A DNA stretch of 64,000 nucleotides, taken from assembly GCF_000024165.1 (NCBI RefSeq), contig NC_013194.1:4994519-5058518 (forward strand). The letters are read 5' to 3'. A program made the position numbers and the translations under genes. The notes beneath the pieces are model-generated. The model was not told the origin of the DNA. It did no database searches and worked only from the letters and a program-made list of their open reading frames with translations. This document shows positions 60,133 to 64,000 of this stretch, one piece after another (within the stretch, counting starts at the first letter, position 1; each line of letters begins with the position of its first letter). This stretch comes from Accumulibacter phosphatis. GTDB taxonomy: Bacteria > Pseudomonadota > Gammaproteobacteria > Burkholderiales > Rhodocyclaceae.

Positions 60133-61509
60133 CTATTTGCCAATGCAGAAGCGCCCAAAAATCTCGCCGAGCAGATCATCGGCGCTGTATTCGCCGGTAA
60201 TCCTGCTCAATGCCAACTGGGCCAGCCTGAGTTCTTCGGCGAAAAGTTCCAGGCTCGGCAATTGCCGCCGAGCGGCGTCGATGTTCTGGCGGGTTTCCGC
60301 CAGGGCGTGCAGATGCCGCTCGCGAGCAATGAAGACGTCCTCGGCAGGATGCCAGCCGGCAATGCGCAGCAACTCTTGCCGCAATAGCTCGCTGCCTTCA
60401 CCTGACCTCGCCGATAGCATTATCGCCACGCCGTCGGCTTCTTCGCGGCGTTCCGCCGCCCGTGAGGTCAGATCGATCTTGTTATAGACGAACACTCGCG
60501 CCAGTTTGGCCGGAAACTTGGCGAGGATCACTCGCTCGGCGTCGCCGACGCCGGTCCGCGCATCAACCAGCAAGACGACGACATCGGCGCGCTCGATTTC
60601 GCGCCAGGTGCGTTCGATTCCCAGCCTTTCGATCTGGTCTTCGGTGTCGCGCAGTCCCGCGGTATCGATGACGTGCAGCGGTATGCCTTCGACCTGCAGC
60701 GTGCTGCGTACCAGATCGCGGGTCGTGCCCGGAAGCGGCGTGACGATCGCCACTTCGTCGCCGGCCAGCCGATTGAGAAGGCTGGACTTGCCCACGTTGG
60801 GCTTGCCGACCAGCACGACATGCAGTCCGCCTTGCAGCAGTCGCCCTTGCCGTGCGCGCTCGAAAACCCGAGTCAGGCGTTGCTCCAACCGGTCAAGGCG
60901 GCCAAATGCGTCGGCCGCTTCGAGAAAGTCTACGTCCTCATCCGGGAAATCGAGGGTGGCTTCGACCAACGCCCGCAGCTCGATCAACTGGTCGAGGAGC
61001 ACGCGCACTTCCCCGGAAAACTCGCCTTGCAGCGAACGTACCGCGCTACGCGCCGCCGCCGCCGTCGCGGCATCGATCAGGTCGATGACTGCCTCCGCCT
61101 GCGCCAGATCGAGCTTGCCGTTGAGGTAGGCGCGGCGCGTGAACTCGCCGGGGTCGGCCAAGCGTGCGCCAAGTTCCAGGCAGCGCACGAGCAGCATCTG
61201 CATGACCACGGGACCACCATGCCCGTGCAGTTCGAGCACGTCGTCGCCGGTGAAGGAGTGCGGGGCGGGAAAATACAGGAGCAGGCCGGTGTCGATGACT
61301 ACGTGGTCGGCCGCCCGGAACTCGCAGAGGGTCGCGCGGCGAGCGAGCGGTCGCCTGCCGCTCAGGGCTTCAGCGAATTCAAGCAGGCTCGCGCCGGCGA
61401 CGCGAATGACGCCTATGCCACCGCGACCGGGAGCGGTCGCGATGGCGGCTATCGTTGCTGCGTTCTCGCCTGACTCAGGCTTTACTGTCGTTGGCGGCCT
61501 TTGCGCCAC
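60133..61509 (-). CDS. mnmE: tRNA uridine modification GTPase MnmE
   Basis: MnmE, with MnmG, modifies U34 of some tRNAs. The 458-residue protein has the N-terminal folate domain (IAAIATAPGRGGIGVIRV), GTPase loop GKPNVGKSS, and the C-terminal FCIGK with the reactive cysteine. Start is GTG 61509, inside the yidC end by 35 bp. Confidence 0.97.
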   Translation of the reverse strand: MAQRPPTTVKPESGENAATIAAIATAPGRGGIGVIRVAGASLLEFAEALSGRRPLARRATLCEFRAADHVVIDTGLLLYFPAPHSFTGDDVLELHGHGGPVVMQMLLVRCLELGARLADPGEFTRRAYLNGKLDLAQAEAVIDLIDAATAAAARSAVRSLQGEFSGEVRVLLDQLIELRALVEATLDFPDEDVDFLEAADAFGRLDRLEQRLTRVFERARQGRLLQGGLHVVLVGKPNVGKSSLLNRLAGDEVAIVTPLPGTTRDLVRSTLQVEGIPLHVIDTAGLRDTEDQIERLGIERTWREIERADVVVLLVDARTGVGDAERVILAKFPAKLARVFVYNKIDLTSRAAERREEADGVAIMLSARSGEGSELLRQELLRIAGWHPAEDVFIARERHLHALAETRQNIDAARRQLPSLELFAEELRLAQLALSRITGEYSADDLLGEIFGRFCIGK

Positions 61510-63157
61510 CTTCGATCATCCGCGTGATCTGCCATTGCTGAGCAATCGACAGGACGTTATTGACCACCCAGTAAAGCACCAGACCGGCCGGAAAGAAGAA
61601 GAACATCGCGCCAAAGATGAAGGGCATCATCATCATCACCTTGGCCTGGATCGGGTCGGGTGGAGTCGGATTGAGCTTGGTCTGGATCAGCATCGTCACG
61701 ACCATGATCACCGGCAGGACATAGTACGGATCCTGCGCCGACAGGTCGGTTATCCAGAGGATCCACGGAGCATCGCGAATCTCGACGGCACCCAGCAACG
61801 CCCAGTAGAGTGCAATGAAAACGGGGATCTGAACGGCGATCGGCAGGCAGCCACCGAGCGGGTTGATCTTTTCCCGTTTGTAGAGTGCCATCATCTCCTG
61901 GTTCAGCTTCTGGCGGTCGTCACCGTAGCGTTCCTTGAGCGCCATCAGACGCGGCGTAACCGTTCGCATCTTGGCCATTGACTTGTAGCTGGCCGCCGAC
62001 AGCGGGAAGAACAACAGCTTGATGCCTATGGTCAGCAGGACGATCGCCCAGCCCCAGTTGCCGACGACCGTGTGAATCGCCTCGAGACACCAGAAGATCG
62101 GTGCCGCAACGATCGTCAGCCAGCCGTAGTCGACGACCAGTGGCAGGCCTTGCGCGCCGATTCCGCCGTCGGCCTCCGGCTTGGCGAGTTGTTCGAGCGT
62201 CGCCTGAATCTGCGGGCCCGCATAGACGGGCACCGAGAAAGTCACCTTGGCGCCGGGCGCGGCGACGGGTGCCGGAACGATGACGCCTACGGCGACGGCT
62301 GGATTCACGCCACCTTCGAGCTTGCGCATGTAGAACTCGCGCGGCAAGCCGGTGGCAGGGATCCACGCCGCGACAAAATAATGCTGAACCATCGCTATCC
62401 AGCCGTCGTCCGCCCTGGTCGCGAACTTGGCCTTGCCCTTCTCGATGTCGGCGAAGTCGACTTTCTGATACTTGTCCTGGTTCGTGTAAACGGCTGGGCC
62501 AGTATAGGTAGACACCATGGAACTTTCGCCATCCGGCGCCTTGGTGTCGCGCTGCAACTGGTAGTAGGCATGCGCCAGGACTTCCTTGTCGCTGCCGTTG
62601 TCGATTTCATGCGCGACGTCGATCAGGTAGCTGCCACGCGTAAAAGTGTAGGTCTTGGCGACCTTCAGGCCCCCGCCCGCCGGGGCCTCCAGGCGCAGCA
62701 CGACGGTCTTGGCATCGGCGCCCAGTTCCGCGCTGCCAGCGACGGCCGAAAAGCTCGTCTTGTGGTTCGGCAGTCCCTCACCAATAAGGCCGCTCTGCGC
62801 GACGTATTGGTGCTTGGCCTCGAAAAGCGCGAAGTCCTTCTGCTTGTTCGTGCTGTCCTTGTAGTCGTTCAACTCGAGGCGGACGATGTCACCACCGATC
62901 CGCGAAATATGCGCGACGAAGAGGTCGGTCTTGACGGTGAACGTTTCGGCCTTGTCGGGAGCCCTCACCGCAGCCGTGTCGGGTAGCACCGGCAGCGGCG
63001 CGTGCAGGTTTGTCGACAGCTGGGGCGCAGGCGCTTGCGGCGTACTGACGGCGGCAGTAGCTGCTGGCTTCGGCTGGTTGTACTTCTGCCAGGCATCCCA
63101 CAGCATGACCAGGGAGAAGGAAAAAACCAGCAACAGGAGCAGGCGTCGATTGTCCAT
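61475..63157 (-). CDS. yidC: Membrane protein insertase YidC
   Basis: The 560-residue protein has an N-terminal helix, a large periplasmic domain (about 55-340) and the conserved five-helix core (SAASYKSMAKMRTVTPRL, NPLGGCLPIAVQIPVFIALY). It inserts proteins into the inner membrane alone or with Sec. It sits in the usual rnpA-yidD-yidC-mnmE order. Confidence 0.97.
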   Translation of the reverse strand: MDNRRLLLLLVFSFSLVMLWDAWQKYNQPKPAATAAVSTPQAPAPQLSTNLHAPLPVLPDTAAVRAPDKAETFTVKTDLFVAHISRIGGDIVRLELNDYKDSTNKQKDFALFEAKHQYVAQSGLIGEGLPNHKTSFSAVAGSAELGADAKTVVLRLEAPAGGGLKVAKTYTFTRGSYLIDVAHEIDNGSDKEVLAHAYYQLQRDTKAPDGESSMVSTYTGPAVYTNQDKYQKVDFADIEKGKAKFATRADDGWIAMVQHYFVAAWIPATGLPREFYMRKLEGGVNPAVAVGVIVPAPVAAPGAKVTFSVPVYAGPQIQATLEQLAKPEADGGIGAQGLPLVVDYGWLTIVAAPIFWCLEAIHTVVGNWGWAIVLLTIGIKLLFFPLSAASYKSMAKMRTVTPRLMALKERYGDDRQKLNQEMMALYKREKINPLGGCLPIAVQIPVFIALYWALLGAVEIRDAPWILWITDLSAQDPYYVLPVIMVVTMLIQTKLNPTPPDPIQAKVMMMMPFIFGAMFFFFPAGLVLYWVVNNVLSIAQQWQITRMIEGGAKAANDSKA

Positions 63158-63183
63158 GAAAGCCTATACGATTCGTTTTGTGT

Positions 63184-63393
63184 TCAGGGTACGGGGTCAA
63201 AGCCACCCGGGTTCCACGGGTGACAACGGAACAATCGGCGCACGCTCAGACAGCTTCCTCTAACGGCCCCGTGTTTCTCCACCGCTTCGGCAGCGTACTC
63301 GGAACAACTGGGAAAGAAACGGCAGCGGCGCCCGAGCATGGGACTGATCGCGTATCGGTAGAAGCCCAGCAGCGCCAGCAACAACTGTTTCAT
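63184..63393 (-). CDS. yidD: YidD, membrane insertion efficiency factor
   Basis: The 69-residue protein has the YidD core: YRYAISPMLGRRCRFFPSCS with EYAAEAVEKHG, then CHPWNPGGFDPVP. It helps YidC-dependent insertion. It lies 4 bp after rnpA. Confidence 0.95.
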   Translation of the reverse strand: MKQLLLALLGFYRYAISPMLGRRCRFFPSCSEYAAEAVEKHGAVRGSCLSVRRLFRCHPWNPGGFDPVP

Positions 63394-63397
63394 CGCA

Positions 63398-63796
63398 TCA
63401 CCGGTCGGTTGACATCATCTTGCTGAGCAGACCCTCGATCTCGTGCGCCAAATCGCGCCGGTCCAGAGGCAAGGGCTTGACCGCCAGACGCATCACCAGG
63501 TCGCACGAGCGAAGGCGAGCGCGAAGGAGCCGAAAGCGCTCCCTGACCAGTCGCCGAACAAGGTTTCGATCAACCGAACGACGCAGAAAACGTTTGGCAA
63601 CCACCAGACCAAGGCGGGCCCCCGGCGCTTCCGTGCTGTCCCTTCGACGGTAATGTAGCAGGAAATGACGACTTCTCAGCGCCCTGCGGAAACCAAAAAC
63701 GGATGAAAATTCATCCGTTTTCAGAAGGCGGTAGTGCTTCGGAAAGGCGGCGGCGGCTGGCGCAAGATCCCCGGCGGTATCAGCTCTGTCGCTCAA
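63398..63796 (-). CDS. rnpA: Ribonuclease P protein component
   Basis: The 132-residue protein binds RNase P RNA for tRNA 5' processing. The basic core RSVDRNLVRRLVRERFR is the RNR motif, preceded by GLVVAKRFLRR. The frame begins with TTG 63796, overlapping the rpmH stop by three bases; a start further in is possible, since the first 20 residues are poorly conserved. Confidence 0.95.
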   Translation of the reverse strand: MSDRADTAGDLAPAAAAFPKHYRLLKTDEFSSVFGFRRALRSRHFLLHYRRRDSTEAPGARLGLVVAKRFLRRSVDRNLVRRLVRERFRLLRARLRSCDLVMRLAVKPLPLDRRDLAHEIEGLLSKMMSTDR

Positions 63797-63927
63797 ACAG
63801 CCAGGCGGTGACGGCCTTTAGCGCGGCGAGCACGGATGACAGCGCGGCCCCCACGGGTAGACATACGAACGAGGAAGCCGTGGGTGCGCTTGCGGCGGAC
63901 AACCGACGGTTGATAGGTACGTTTCAT
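63793..63927 (-). CDS. rpmH: Ribosomal protein L34
   Basis: The 44-residue, very basic protein reads MKRTYQPSVVRRKRTHGFLV and ends KGRHRLAV, a full L34. It is too short for many gene finders. It usually lies next to dnaA at oriC, so the origin probably lies just past 64000. Confidence 0.97.
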   Translation of the reverse strand: MKRTYQPSVVRRKRTHGFLVRMSTRGGRAVIRARRAKGRHRLAV

Positions 63928-64000
63928 GGTTAAACCCTTGAAGTCACGGCAAAAAGAACATGCGATTAGACAACCGTTGCCACCACTTTGTCAAGGCCAT

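Noticed and set aside
1..64000. CRISPR arrays, tRNA or rRNA genes, prophage structural genes
   Set aside because: No regularly spaced repeats, no cloverleaf I could recognise and no phage head or tail genes. A tRNA search program would settle the tRNA question.

Overview
This looks like the chromosome of a GC-rich betaproteobacterial diazotroph, probably Rhodocyclales and possibly Accumulibacter-like. That placement is inferred from the gene families and the linkage of nif, Na+-NQR and the rpmH-rnpA-yidD-yidC-mnmE block; no rRNA or similarity search was available. The minus-strand block at the right end usually lies beside dnaA and oriC, so the window probably ends close to the origin.

Layout. 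(1) Bases 1-12354 are a run of integron gene cassettes: small mostly plus-strand genes (toxin-antitoxin pairs, small membrane proteins, a monooxygenase-like and a VOC protein), each followed by an attC site. No integrase is visible. The first attC is broken by a three-level nest: a group II intron with no intact reverse transcriptase sits in the core site, an IS21-family element (5-bp target duplication CGGGA) sits in the intron, and a DDE/AAA transposon (5-bp duplication CCCGG) sits in istA of the IS21 element. All three insertions can be removed on paper to restore intact sequence. (2) 12600-13020 is an IS91-type transposase remnant. (3) 13045-18370 is a sigma-54/NifA-type nif operon: nifB, ferredoxin, nifO-like, flavodiiron protein, [2Fe-2S] ferredoxin, a FeSII (Shethna)-like protein and draG. 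(4) 18.4-31.0 kb is a segment flanked by direct repeats of the draG and SIR2-gene 3' ends; it carries a TerB-like gene, a complete Na+-NQR operon (nqrABCDEFM) and a large sensor kinase with a receiver protein. (5) 31.2-35.0 kb holds a SIR2-like gene and a small accessory patch (vapBC, cold-shock/DUF1294 gene, decayed second vapBC). (6) 35.2-45.2 kb is draT, divergent from nifHDK-nifT-fdx-nifY-like-orf, then modABC. (7) 45.2-53.4 kb holds ahpCF with a candidate OxyR site, a SulP transporter, a receiver-TPR protein, a LysR regulator and a second TerB-like gene. (8) 53.4-63.9 kb is all minus strand: livF, livM-livG fusion, livH, livK, a TauE-type permease, tam, then mnmE, yidC, yidD, rnpA and rpmH.

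How the parts work together. nifHDK encode Mo-nitrogenase; nifB starts FeMo-cofactor synthesis; the NifY-like protein, NifT and ferredoxins support assembly and electron supply; modABC imports molybdate. DraT and DraG reversibly ADP-ribosylate NifH, and the target arginine is present (R102). The FeSII-like protein, the flavodiiron protein and AhpCF would guard against oxygen and peroxide. NqrA-F/M may set redox and sodium energetics for this process, but that link rests on position only. nifE, nifN, nifU, nifS, nifV and nifA are not in the window and must lie elsewhere if fixation is functional.
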